Shown: positions 47,543 to 56,341 of the stretch, piece after piece
How positions within the stretch are numbered: position 1 is the first letter of the stretch
Layout: every line of letters begins with the position of its first letter
Assembly: GCA_021292105.1 (NCBI GenBank)
Contig: CM037863.1
Location: forward strand, 11,910,546 to 11,974,545
Reading direction: 5' to 3'
Length of the DNA stretch: 64,000 nt
From: Anadara kagoshimensis
Taxonomy: Eukaryota; Mollusca; Bivalvia; Arcoida; Arcidae
Position numbers and translations under genes: made by a program
The notes under the pieces: generated by a model
Database searches by the model: none
What the model was told of the DNA's origin: nothing
The model's input: the letters and a program-made list of their open reading frames with translations, nothing else

Positions 47543-48000
47543 TACATAAATGCATGGGAAGGATTAAGTTTCTTTTAAGCATATGCTATGTCAAGTCTCA
47601 AGACCTAAAAAAAACAATATTTGTATATCGCACGTAACCCCCCTCTCCGGTTTAAGCCTGGGAAGGAAGGAAAAACTGTCATATATACAAAAATATGTAT
47701 CATAAAACATTTTTTAAATTTGTTTATCGCACTTAGCAACTCTCTCTCTCTATCTCTTTTTTGTGTGAAACACAAAACAAAAAAATTAAGATCTTGAGAC
47801 TTGATATAACATATGTTTATAAGAAACCCCATCAATCCCAAGCATTTTTGTAACATGGAGAAAGGGAGAGAGAGAGAGTTTCTTATATGCACGTATCAAG
47901 ATCCTAAAAACATTTTTTATTTCTCTATCACATTTGACAACCCCCCCCCTCTCATACATGCATACTGTATCTAAAAAGTACAACTAGAGTAAACTATCAA
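45483..48000. other. AT-rich intron with CT runs
   Basis: Long AT-rich stretch with a set of diverged repeats of TTAAAATTTCACTT-like words (45830-46800). CT microsatellites lie at about 47361-47404 and 47499-47540, with shorter runs at 47300 and 47739. I see no exon. Confidence 0.5.
45935..46105. repeat. 171-bp near-perfect palindrome (foldback MITE)
   Basis: ATTATAAAACTGGCTC, then AATATTTCGGCTTTAAAAAG, at 45935-45987 is the reverse complement of 46053-46105, with about one mismatch in 53. The loop is 65 bp. This is the form of a foldback MITE. No target duplication is evident. Confidence 0.85.
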
Positions 48001-48117
48001 ATTCCATATTATTGTTGTTGAGTTCCATTGAGGTCGTGGTTAAAATTGCCGGTGTGATCGTTGAGGTTGTGTCGTAGTTGTTGTTGTGGTGGTGATGTTG
48101 TGATGGCGGTTAGGGTT

Positions 48118-48521
48118 ATTGTTGTTGTTGTTGTTGTTGCTGCTGCTGCTGATGATGATGATGATGTTTGTTGTCGTTATTTATTTTTGTGTTCTTGATA
48201 TTATTACTCATTGTTTATTTATTGTTACTGGTATGTTGTTCAGGTTGTCGTCGTGGTTGGTGTTGTTTTTGTTGTTGCTGTGATTGTTAATGTTAACGTT
48301 GTTGAAGTTGTTGTTGTGGTTTTTATTATTGTTGTTTTTAATGTTCTTGTTATTGTTGTTGAGGAAAATATTTCTTGCTGTATACCGGTATAGTATCTGT
48401 TGTTGTTGTTTAACTAAGTACGTGTTTCCTCTGTATATTCCAGTCATATCCAATTTGCCCGGTACAGTAAGCGTAGTAGAAGGCGAGGAGACAATACACT
48501 TGTTGTTGTTGTTGTTGTTGT

Positions 48522-48561
<40 letters not shown>

Positions 48562-48575
48562 ATTGTTGTTGTTGT
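48118..48575. repeat. GTT/GAT trinucleotide tracts
   Basis: Runs of TTG/TGC/GAT at about 48118-48164 and 48498-48580, and irregular TTG-rich sequence between. The frames at 48211-48393, 48284-48703 and 48410-48601 are made of these runs. Confidence 0.9.
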
Positions 48576-49010
48576 TGTTGCCTGTTGTCTTTGTGTATCA
48601 TTCAACTAAGTACTTGTTTCCATTGCAGAGTCCAGTCACATCTAATTTGCCAGGTACAGTAAGCGCAGGAGAAGGCGAGGAGACAATATACTGCTGTTGC
48701 TGATGCTGCTGCTGCTGTTGTTTAGCTTGATCCATTGCTGTTGTTGTTTTTGTTGTCTCTTGTTGTGTTTGTTTAACTAAGTACTTATTTATATTGCAGA
48801 GTGCAGTCATATCCGATTTACCCGGTACAATACGCGTAGGAGAAAGCGAAACAGCAGACTGTTGCTAATGTTGTTGATCATATTGTTGTTATTTTTGTGC
48901 TTGTGTCCATTGTTGTTGTTGTCTTTAATTTAACTAAGTACGTGTTTCCATTGTGGAGTCCAGTAACATCCAATTAGCCCTATACAGGAAGTGTAGGAGA
49001 AAGCAGACTG
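48415..49010 (+). pseudogene. Four decayed copies of the first cadherin exon's start
   Basis: Each copy has the same acceptor region (AACTAAGTACGTGTTTCC or similar) and about 20 codons reading like SNLPGTVSV-x-EGEET. The positions are 48415-48490, 48605-48690, 48775-48865 and 48931-49005, about 155-185 bp apart and separated by GTT/GAT tracts. The functional copy is the exon at 49115. Copy 4 lost its AG (TTGTGG) and has a stop. Copies 1-3 have no visible donor. They could still serve as weak alternative acceptors, but I think they are dead. Confidence 0.75.
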
Positions 49011-49114
49011 TTGTTAATGTTGATGATGATGATGATTATGTTGCTGTTGTTGTTGTGCTTGTGTCCGTTGTAGTTGTTGTGTTTCATTTCACTTAGTACT
49101 TGTTTTTATTGTAG

Positions 49115-49292
49115 AGTCCAGTGATAACCAATTTGCCGAGTACAGTAAGCGTAGGAGAAAGCGAAACAGCAGACCGATCTTTATTTATTTTAACCACCAC
49201 AGACGCAGATGGCGATCCAGTGTCCTGCTCTGTTCAGTCAACGACTCCAGCCAGTGCTCCATTCCGGACACTAGTCGAGACAAATTTACAAA
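49115..49292 (+). CDS. Exon 2: first half of cadherin repeat 1
   Basis: Acceptor TTTTTATTGTAG, then AGTCCAGTG in phase 0. The 59 codons read SPVITNLPSTVSVGES, then LFILTTTDADGDPVSC. The NLP-x-TVSV-x-E opening is the first strand of a cadherin repeat, and TDADGD is the calcium-binding loop (DxD) of the EC fold. The donor is A then GTAAGA (gt at 49293), leaving phase 1. With exon 1 in front, the mature protein would begin almost directly with this repeat. Confidence 0.8.
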
Positions 49293-49322
49293 GTAAGATA
49301 AAAATATATTGTTTTTTTTAAT

Positions 49323-49337
49323 TGATTGCTTACTTGC

Positions 49338-49372
<35 letters not shown>

Positions 49373-49690
49373 CTTAGGTTTGCGTCACAGTCAATAATAT
49401 TTCACTGATATCGAGACGTCATCAGCTATAGGTGAAGTGACAGAAACTTTGACCTTTGCAGTACACTCTGGGGAAATATGCAGGGAGTGTTCTTTAACGT
49501 GCCACGGTTGCCGAGACGTGGGGCATCGGTTTGAAAGGTCTCTTCCGAAGGACGCCGTGACTTTCATTTAGCTTAATGACGAATGTTTGGCGAAAGAACA
49601 ATAACTACCTATTTTCAAGTTTTGGTCAGATCTAATGGCGTTAGAACCCACGACCTCCCAAATACGAAACGAGTACCCTTTATACTATTT
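49323..49690 (-). mobile_element. tRNA-derived SINE, GATT-tailed subfamily
   Basis: The tail GATTGATTGATT (about 49342-49372, + strand) leads into the body (TATCGAGACGTCATCAGCTA, TTCTTTAACGTGCCACGG) and a decayed tRNA-like head with CCACGACCTCCCAAATACGA near 49650-49670. It matches 2236-2540. It is followed by TTTA runs (49685-49710, 49752-49775). Confidence 0.75.
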
Positions 49691-50025
49691 ATTTATTTAT
49701 TTATTTATTTGCCCTGCCGCTAAAACATAACTGATATAATTTTATCATACTATTTATTTATTTATTTATTTATTTTTTGTCTTACAGATAACAGATTGTA
49801 CTGATACAATTATATCAATTATATGATAACACCGGGGCACCCGGCCTCACTTCCCTGGTTGAAGTTCACGTGTTTAACCTGATTGTCAGTTTCAAAGTTT
49901 TTACTTTGCTTCTGGATTGTAAATCGGACATGGATTAGTATGTTTGTTTTTTATTATACAATTGTATCATTATTTATTTATTTACAATGTATTTATTTAT
50001 TTATTTATTTATTTATTTATTTTAG

Positions 50026-50181
50026 AGTATGGTTTGTTCTCACACAGTGCCACATATAACCATGCCACTACACCGACTTATTCAATTACTATCAGATGTA
50101 CTGACGGTACTAATAATGTGGATGGAGTACTAACAGTGAAAGTCATAGACAATGACCTTCTGGATATCACAAATCTCCCAG
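50026..50181 (+). CDS. Exon 3: end of cadherin repeat 1, start of repeat 2
   Basis: Acceptor after a TTTA run (TTATTTTAG). With the leftover base from exon 2 the reading is KYGLFSHSATYNH, then YSITIRCTDGTNNVDG, then LTVKVIDNDLLDITNLP. C-T-DG and V-x-V-x-D-N-D are the closing strands and linker of an EC repeat. ITNLP is the opening strand of the next. 156 bp, phase 1 to phase 1. Donor G then GTAACC (gt at 50182). Confidence 0.8.
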
Positions 50182-50995
50182 GTAACCATAGAAACAAGCC
50201 ATTGATTGGTTGTATAGATCCAAATGAAAGAGTTTCGTCATAGTCATGGTACACAATGAATGAATCAATAACGAGGTTCGCCCTTATAAAACCTGATCAT
50301 TGCTGATATCCCATAACGTTTCTGCGGATAAATTAATTTTTTTTGGAGATAGAATCGCTTTAATTCACGTTGTTTTCCCGCAAAAGTTACTTTATTCCGG
50401 GAAATTTTGACGTTTACAAACGTAAACCAAAACGCTCCGCACAAAACATAAGGGGTATTGGTCACGTAGTATGCTGGCGTACTCCATTGTCTGTATAGAT
50501 TCGAATAAAAGAAATTAGTCATGGTACAAAATGAATGAAGAATTAATTGGATTCGCAAGTGTACCACGTGGTACCCCGTAACGTTTCTGCGGAACAATAT
50601 ATTCCATTGGAGATCGAATCTCTTAGTTTAGTTCACAATTCCCCCGCAAAAAATTATGTTACTCTGGAAAATCTCCCAAAACAACTGTACAAACGCTAAG
50701 GGGTATTCATGTGGCGGGTGTAGCTAGCTAAAAAAAGGTGATTACCTTCTTTGAGCACTTGCCTCACTTTCATGTATTCAACCCAATTTGCAAGATTTCA
50801 AAGTTTTACTCCGGTTTTGGGATTGTGATTTGGACATGTGGTGATTGATGGTATTTAATGTGAAAACTAACTAAATGCGTGCCAATGATGATTTAAGAAT
50901 TCAGGTATAATTAATCAATTATTATTATTGTTAATAGATTTATAAAACACAAATTTTGTGTATATAGTTTGTATCCTATATTTTTTTTATTGTAG
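50182..50995. other. Intron 3
   Basis: Contains two related ~300-bp stretches (50225-50460 and 50495-50690). Both carry a Cys-poor but similar block order: GTATAGAT(C/T)C-AA, AATGAATGA, AACGTTTCTGCGGA. A third relative lies at 51170-51330 in the next intron, so this is a dispersed repeat. A copy of the GTGGCGGGTGTAGCTAGCTA repeat follows at 50705-50845. Confidence 0.5.
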
Positions 50996-51139
50996 CCACA
51001 GTTTCGAAAGATGCATCAACAACCGGTGCCAATGTCAATATTTTAACCTGCACGTATTCTGACGCTTTAAGTCATCCTACAATTACGTTTTCGCTGACGG
51101 CATCAATTCCGGCAAGTTCAAGCTTCACAATAAGTTCAG
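50996..51139 (+). CDS. Exon 4: middle of cadherin repeat 2
   Basis: Acceptor TTTTTTTATTGTAG. The reading is ATVSKDASTTGANV, then LTCTYSDALSHPTITF and SLTASIPASSSFTIS. It is the same strand order as exon 2 (TVS...YSDA...), but the calcium loop is poorer (SDALSHP instead of DADGDP). 144 bp, phase 1 to phase 1. Donor G then GTAAAA (gt at 51140). Confidence 0.75.
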
Positions 51140-51507
51140 GTAAAATCTTATGATGTTAATAGGGTTTGCCGCTGTATCATGTAATAGCACCTAAAGTTTT
51201 TGCGGAAGTGTCATTTCCGTTGGTCAGTTCACGTTTGCCCGTAAAAAACGACGCTATTTTCAGAATTAGTGATGTTAACGTTTTCCACACCTTTCCGCAC
51301 AAAAGCTTATGGGGTATTGAACATATTGTGCGGCGGGGAACCCCATTGGAAGCAAGTTTGCTCAATTTTAGATCTATACAAGAATGTTCCGGATATTTTA
51401 TTTTCAGAATTAAATGAACATCTCCAATAAGACCGATATCATACAAGTAATCTGTTTAACTATAGGCTAAGTTTTATCATTCTGTTCAGTAATTATTATG
51501 GATTATG

Positions 51508-51735
51508 GGGCCTCGGTGGCTGCATTGCTTAAAGTGCCAGTTTGTGGATCACAGTATCTATGCTCACATCTAACTCGGGATCAAACACCATACGCTACAA
51601 ATTCCAGCGTTAAAAAGGTTTTTAGATCGAATGCCAAGGGTTGATGGTTTTCTGTGGGTACTCCGGTTTTCTCCGCCATTCCAAAACTGTCCACCTCGAT
51701 ATAGTCATGGAATCTTGACTGTGGCGTTTAATAAT
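51508..51735 (+). mobile_element. SINE with Leu/Ser-type tRNA head
   Basis: GGCCTCGGTGGCTGCATTGC, then TTAAAGTGCCAG, and a weak B box CGGGATCAAACACC. The body reads GGTTTTCTCCGCCATTCCAA and CCTCGATATAGTCATGGAAT. It sits just before the CAACT-family SINE at 51765. Confidence 0.6.
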
Positions 51736-51764
51736 GTTATTCCACTCCGTGTTACTCCCTCACT

Positions 51765-52070
51765 ACCACTGCTGTTACTCATTTGGTAGAGTGTTCGCTC
51801 TGTAAGTGAGAGGTCGTGGGTTTGAACTCGGATCGGGTCGGGCTCCAAAGTTGAAAGTGGGTAGTAACTGTTCTTTTGCCTAGCACTCGGCATTTCGAAA
51901 TGAAAATCATGGTTCTCCCGGATGGGAACCTAAACTTAACTTGGTTTCTTGTCACGATAGGCTGTATAACGTCATCAGCGCAAAACATTGGCAAGAGTTC
52001 TGCACCTTCGGCTATAGCTGCCGACGTCTCGATATAAGTGAAATATTCTAGTCTGGGTAAAAATATCCCA
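51765..52070 (+). mobile_element. tRNA-derived SINE, CAACT-tail family
   Basis: Head ACTCATTTGGTAGAGTGTTC, B-box region GTGGGTTTGAACTCGG, then body TAACTGTTCTTTTGCCTAGC and GCCGACGTCTCGATATAAGT. The tail is lost. Both frames at 51705-51893 and 51779-52168 (minus) are this SINE. Confidence 0.75.
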
Positions 52071-52286
52071 TATCGTGTATTGTTTTCTGTTTTTGGATGT
52101 CCTGAATAGTACTTAGTTCTTATATAACTATCATTGTTATCATTATTTATCGCCTCGATAAGACACAAGTGAAAGAATCGTGAGGGGTGGGTGGGGGTTG
52201 GGGTTGGTAAAACATCATTACTGCACTTTGCTCTATTCAGATTGTTATATTCACTACTAGTAATGACAATGTCACTTTACTTTCAG

Positions 52287-52406
52287 CTGGTGTGGTATCG
52301 ACGACACAAGCTCTTAACTTGGAGACAAATTCCCAGATACTGTTATATATAACTGTGTCTGATACCTTTATATCAGTGACTGAGATATTAACAGTTCAAC
52401 TTACCA
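52287..52406 (+). CDS. Exon 5: end of cadherin repeat 2
   Basis: Acceptor TTTACTTTCAG. The reading is AGVVSTTQALNLETN, then SQILLYITVSDTF and TEILTVQLTS. LE-x-x-x-x-I-x-L-x-I-x-V-SD is the usual last third of an EC repeat. 120 bp, phase 1 to phase 1. Donor A then GTAAGT (gt at 52407). The next exon starts with VNNAP, so the repeat boundary lies at this intron. Confidence 0.8.
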
Positions 52407-52441
52407 GTAAGTCAATAATGAAATCATCATCATCATATCAT

Positions 52442-52448
<7 letters not shown>

Positions 52449-52473
<25 letters not shown>

Positions 52474-52474
52474 T

Positions 52475-52509
<35 letters not shown>

Positions 52510-52512
52510 ACA
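52449..52512. repeat. (CAG)n microsatellite
   Basis: About 18 CAG units with one CAT interruption, preceded by CATCATCAT and followed by CAACAACACCAC, 40 bp after the exon 5 donor. The frame 52292-52612 reads through it into poly-His and poly-Gln, but the exon 5 donor makes that unlikely to be coding. Confidence 0.95.
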
Positions 52513-53656
52513 CCACACGACAACCATGATCATCATTATCATATTCGTGACCAACATCACCATCATCACCACCATAATTAAGCTACATGTACTATTGTTA
52601 AAATTGAAATGAAGTTTTCGAAGCCGAGATACAATTTCCAGGAATCTTATTATAGTCGAGTAGGCATTTTACGAACCTAGAAATGTTCATTCCTATGAAG
52701 TTTTTTTGCTGATTTGTTTTCCTCATGGGTCCTTAAACAAAACTAGCTTAGTTGCCCTTCGGGCAAATTTGGGCAACTTGCACAATATACATAAATCCAA
52801 AATGGCCGCCAAACGTCAAATTGAAGTACATACTGCGATGTAAATTATCTTCCAATAGCTTGTAATATATCCTTTTAGATGTTTTCAGGTATGAGAAACC
52901 CATTTCTGGTGTTAATTTTAACATACGGGCCCCTTACTTGCACAATAAGCTATAAATCCACGATGACCGGCGGACGCCATCTTGAAATATTGTTTTTATA
53001 CAAAGCAAATTTATGATAGGTTATAATATATCTTTCCAGGGGTATTTAGGCATGGACAACTCAATTCTGGCATTAGTTTTACATTAAATACCATCATGTC
53101 TATAATGACCGATCATATGTGTCAAATAACTATTCAAGCTAGGATAGCCATGGGTACTCTCATTTTGTGTAAAAATTTAAACATTCCTTTTCTCTAGAAG
53201 AGATACAAAATTGTTTACAGGATTTTTTAAGGTAATCATGTCCTTGTGTTGCACTTATGATTTTGTGCCTTATATTGACATAACATGATATAAAGACGTT
53301 CTTGTGGCACTGGATGTCCTTTCGCAATAACATGTAATGAGAATTGATTTTTGAATTTCAATCCGAAATCGGTTATCATTTCATACTCTTCAGGAGGATC
53401 TTGACTGTAGGTACCCTTTCACAACATTAACTAAAGGTGAGACAACAGAAAATAGCGTTTGAAACAAAGTTGTAACTATTAGGCTTTGATATTCTTTATG
53501 AAGAGCCTAAAGAAACATTTTTCCTGCTGGTTGGCCATGCAGAACAACAAAGAATAGTTCAGATCTTATTAAGTTATTTGTGATCTTTGTTTACCAAGAA
53601 CATCAACTAAATGAGAAAAAGAAGAGTTTGTAATTCGGATGTTGTATCACAATCTC

Positions 53657-54008
53657 TAAGAGCATGCATACCTAGCAGTTCAAGATATCTCGAACGGATA
53701 TCATGTCCCTAAGTGCATGCACGCCTGGTAGTTCAAGACATCTCGAACGAAAACCATGACACTGAGGGCATGCATGTCTGGCAGTTCAAGACATGTCGAA
53801 CCAAGACCATGACACTGAGAGCATGCATGTCTGGCAGTTCAAGACATCTCGAACCAAGACCATGATACCTACAGTGTGTATGTCTGTCAGTTCAAGACTT
53901 CTCGAACCAAGACCATGGCACTTGCAGCATGCAAGACATCTCAAATCATGACCATAACACTGAGAGCATGCATGCCTGGCAGTTAGAGACATCTCAAATC
54001 ATGACCAT
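53657..54008. repeat. 53-bp minisatellite, about 7 copies
   Basis: Unit AGCATGCATGTCTGGCAGTT, CAAGACATCTCGAACCAAGA, CCATGACACTGAG, with one shortened copy near 53931. The frame 53786-53992 (minus) is derived from it. Confidence 0.9.
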
Positions 54009-54339
54009 TGTTTGATGCATAGATGTTCAAAATTCTATCCTTCTATCCTATCACTCCATCTGTATATCTAGTGGAGCGGCTAAGTCAAAAATTTGGCCAA
54101 ATAGTTCACTTTGTGATACAAGTATGAAACTTGGTACATATGTTTATTGGATCATGGACTTTGCAAATCCACCGTTGGCCATTTCAATTTCGACCATTTT
54201 CAAGATGGCCGACATAAAAATCAAAATGGCGGCTTTAAGAGGTCTATATATACATTTATTATATGTAATAAGATTAAATTTCAGCTTTTCAATCAGATTT
54301 TAGCATAAGATATGTGTATTAGTCTGTAGAGGTATTTCT

Positions 54340-54870
54340 TTTGTTAGACCCCTGCCTGTAAAACCGGAGGGGACTATAGTGTTTGTCGTCCGTCCGTCTG
54401 TCTGTCCGTCAATCTGCCTGACTGTTCAGAAAACTTGTATCCCCAACTCCTCCTAAACTACTGAAGGATTTCAAGATTGAAACTAAACAGAAATGATTAG
54501 TAGATAGTGCCGTGTTGCATATTCAAAAATGGCTGCCGTTGATTGGTCATGTGGCCAGATTCTGCATTCTGATTGGTCGAGATAAAAATGTTGATTAAAA
54601 AGCAAGTCTTAAAGCTAAAAGTTTGAAAGTTAGCATATACAAGTGAAATGTTTTAGGAGACATCATAATTCTATGTGTTTGTCGTCCATCTGTCCATCTG
54701 TCTGTCTGTCTGACTGTTCAGAGAACTTGTATCCGCAACTCTTTCTAAACTACTGAATGGATTTGATAGAAACTAAGCTGAAATGAATAGTATATAGTAC
54801 TCTGTTGCCTATTCAAAGATGGTTACCGTTTATTGGTCATGTGATGAGATTTGTAAATAATCAAAAATAT
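54340..54870. repeat. Two copies of the GTCCGTC dispersed repeat
   Basis: GTTTGTCGTCCGTCCGTCTG at about 54381 and GTTTGTCGTCCATCTGTCCA at about 54680. Each is followed by ACTTGTATCC(C/G)CAACTC, CTAAACTACTGAA and ATTGGTCATGTG. They are spaced about 300 bp apart and relate to 23703-23965. Confidence 0.7.
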
Positions 54871-55479
54871 TTTGATTTTGGCCTAATAATAACTTTAACT
54901 TAAAATCATTATCCATATACAGTACAGTCAAAACAAATTACATCATTATTTTGTTAATGCTAGCTTTCTCTTGAATATAATACATTATTAGATTAAGCTA
55001 ACTCTCAATTTCAGTTTGTTTGTTCAGAACACACACCCTGCATTAAACTTATTTGCTTGATATACATATGTACTTTAATAACTTGACTTAGGATATATTA
55101 AAGAATGTTTGGATCTATACCATGTTTATACACTTTTATTTGACAGGCTGGCACACCCAATAGCGAACATTATTTACATGTTTGGTTTTTTAATTTCCAA
55201 TTTTAAACGGCAGGGGACATGCATTGCTTACAATACTAACTGTAAGCTTATTAAAGCAAATAGTTAAGGGATTGTGAATTTCCTGTGAAATAGCTCAGTT
55301 GATGTCACAGTTGCAGCTGCATAGTACTGTACATGGCAGACTGGATCTATATCATTTTCAGTTCTCTAAACAGAACCTTTTCTTGCAGCCACATTTCACT
55401 AGTTCTTGCCAACTAAAGCAATCGCTTGAAGAGAAGTTTAGTAAGATACCCAGTGATAACCATCTTTTACCAACTCCAA

Positions 55480-56341
55480 AAATGGAGTTGGCAATTCTGG
55501 TAGACATTTAAGCAATTGACCCCAAACATGACCAGATTGAAAGACACTCCGCTTTATATGCTACACTAGTGCTGCTTGAGTTGGTCAAATGGTATCATGT
55601 TTTCTGAACCGACCTGTCATATAAGACTACTGTAAATGCCTCAAGACAATTACTGATAAATCATCATAGCTGATACAAGTTGGTCTGTCAATGCATCAAA
55701 AACATCTCAAGCCTGCCATGCTGATTTTTTCCCTTTTGTATGAGAGGCAGATGCTATGTCACAGCCTGTAAATGCATGGAAGAATGGACGTGCTACTGAC
55801 CTAGGTCCTAAGGAAATGTTAGGTTCATGGATTTTGTCTTTGCCTCTTCCAAATGCAATTCAAAGTGTAAGTGAACTAAACACCGCGACTCCTATAATTA
55901 TAACAACATCTGTGTCAGAACTGCTAACAATAACATTTTTGAAATTACTTTCATCAGCATGTTTTATGTGACGGAATATTCGTGTGCCAGCTTCTTCTTC
56001 TAAACAAGGAGCAACGTTGGTCTTGTCCATGTGATGGTTGCTACAAACATCATCATTACATGCTGCAAATATGTGATTTTTGTCTCCTGTTTTTGTGCAA
56101 GAAAGGTTAAAAAGCTCAGTTTTCTTTTCGCTTAGTTCTCTGCCAGTACCCAACACTCTTCGCCGAATTTTAGCACCTCTGAGCTTTGAGTTTTCAGACT
56201 GTCATCCACATAAACATCAAAGATTATGTCACTTCTCAAATATTTCTGTGCAAAAGATTCACTAGTAATTGAAGGTATTATCACATCGGATGTATATTCA
56301 TCAAATGTCTTTAAGCTTGGTACCTCCAGGAGATCTTTCAT
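55480..56341 (-). pseudogene. Decayed repeat-associated protein (EADTR / GHVWGQ family)
   Basis: Read on the minus strand in three frames with stops between: VPSLKTFDEYTSDVIIPSI (from 56341), EEEAGTRIFRHIKHADES, then SSSDTDVVIIIGVAVF, TGCDIASASHTKGKKSAWQ (about 55770-55715), and finally TQAAL, a stop, HIKRSVFQSGHVWGQ and PELP (about 55580-55490). I recognise this order (K-x-F-x-x-Y, H-x-EADTR, TVDTDVVVL, GCDTTSAF-x-GKGK, KRA-x-YQAGHVWGQ) as a large family of uncharacterised animal proteins that is multicopy and scattered in cnidarian, arthropod and mollusc genomes. The paired acidic motifs suggest a nuclease-like core, which is inference. It is too damaged to work. Confidence 0.6.

Noticed and set aside
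48211-48810. Poly-Leu/Val/Met/His/Gln frames
   Set aside because: They translate GTT/GAT microsatellites; only the short cadherin-like pieces in them have meaning.
52292-52612. Exon 5 reading through into a poly-His/poly-Gln tail
   Set aside because: A consensus donor (A then GTAAGT) at 52407 in the right phase ends the exon, and the next exon continues the cadherin pattern.
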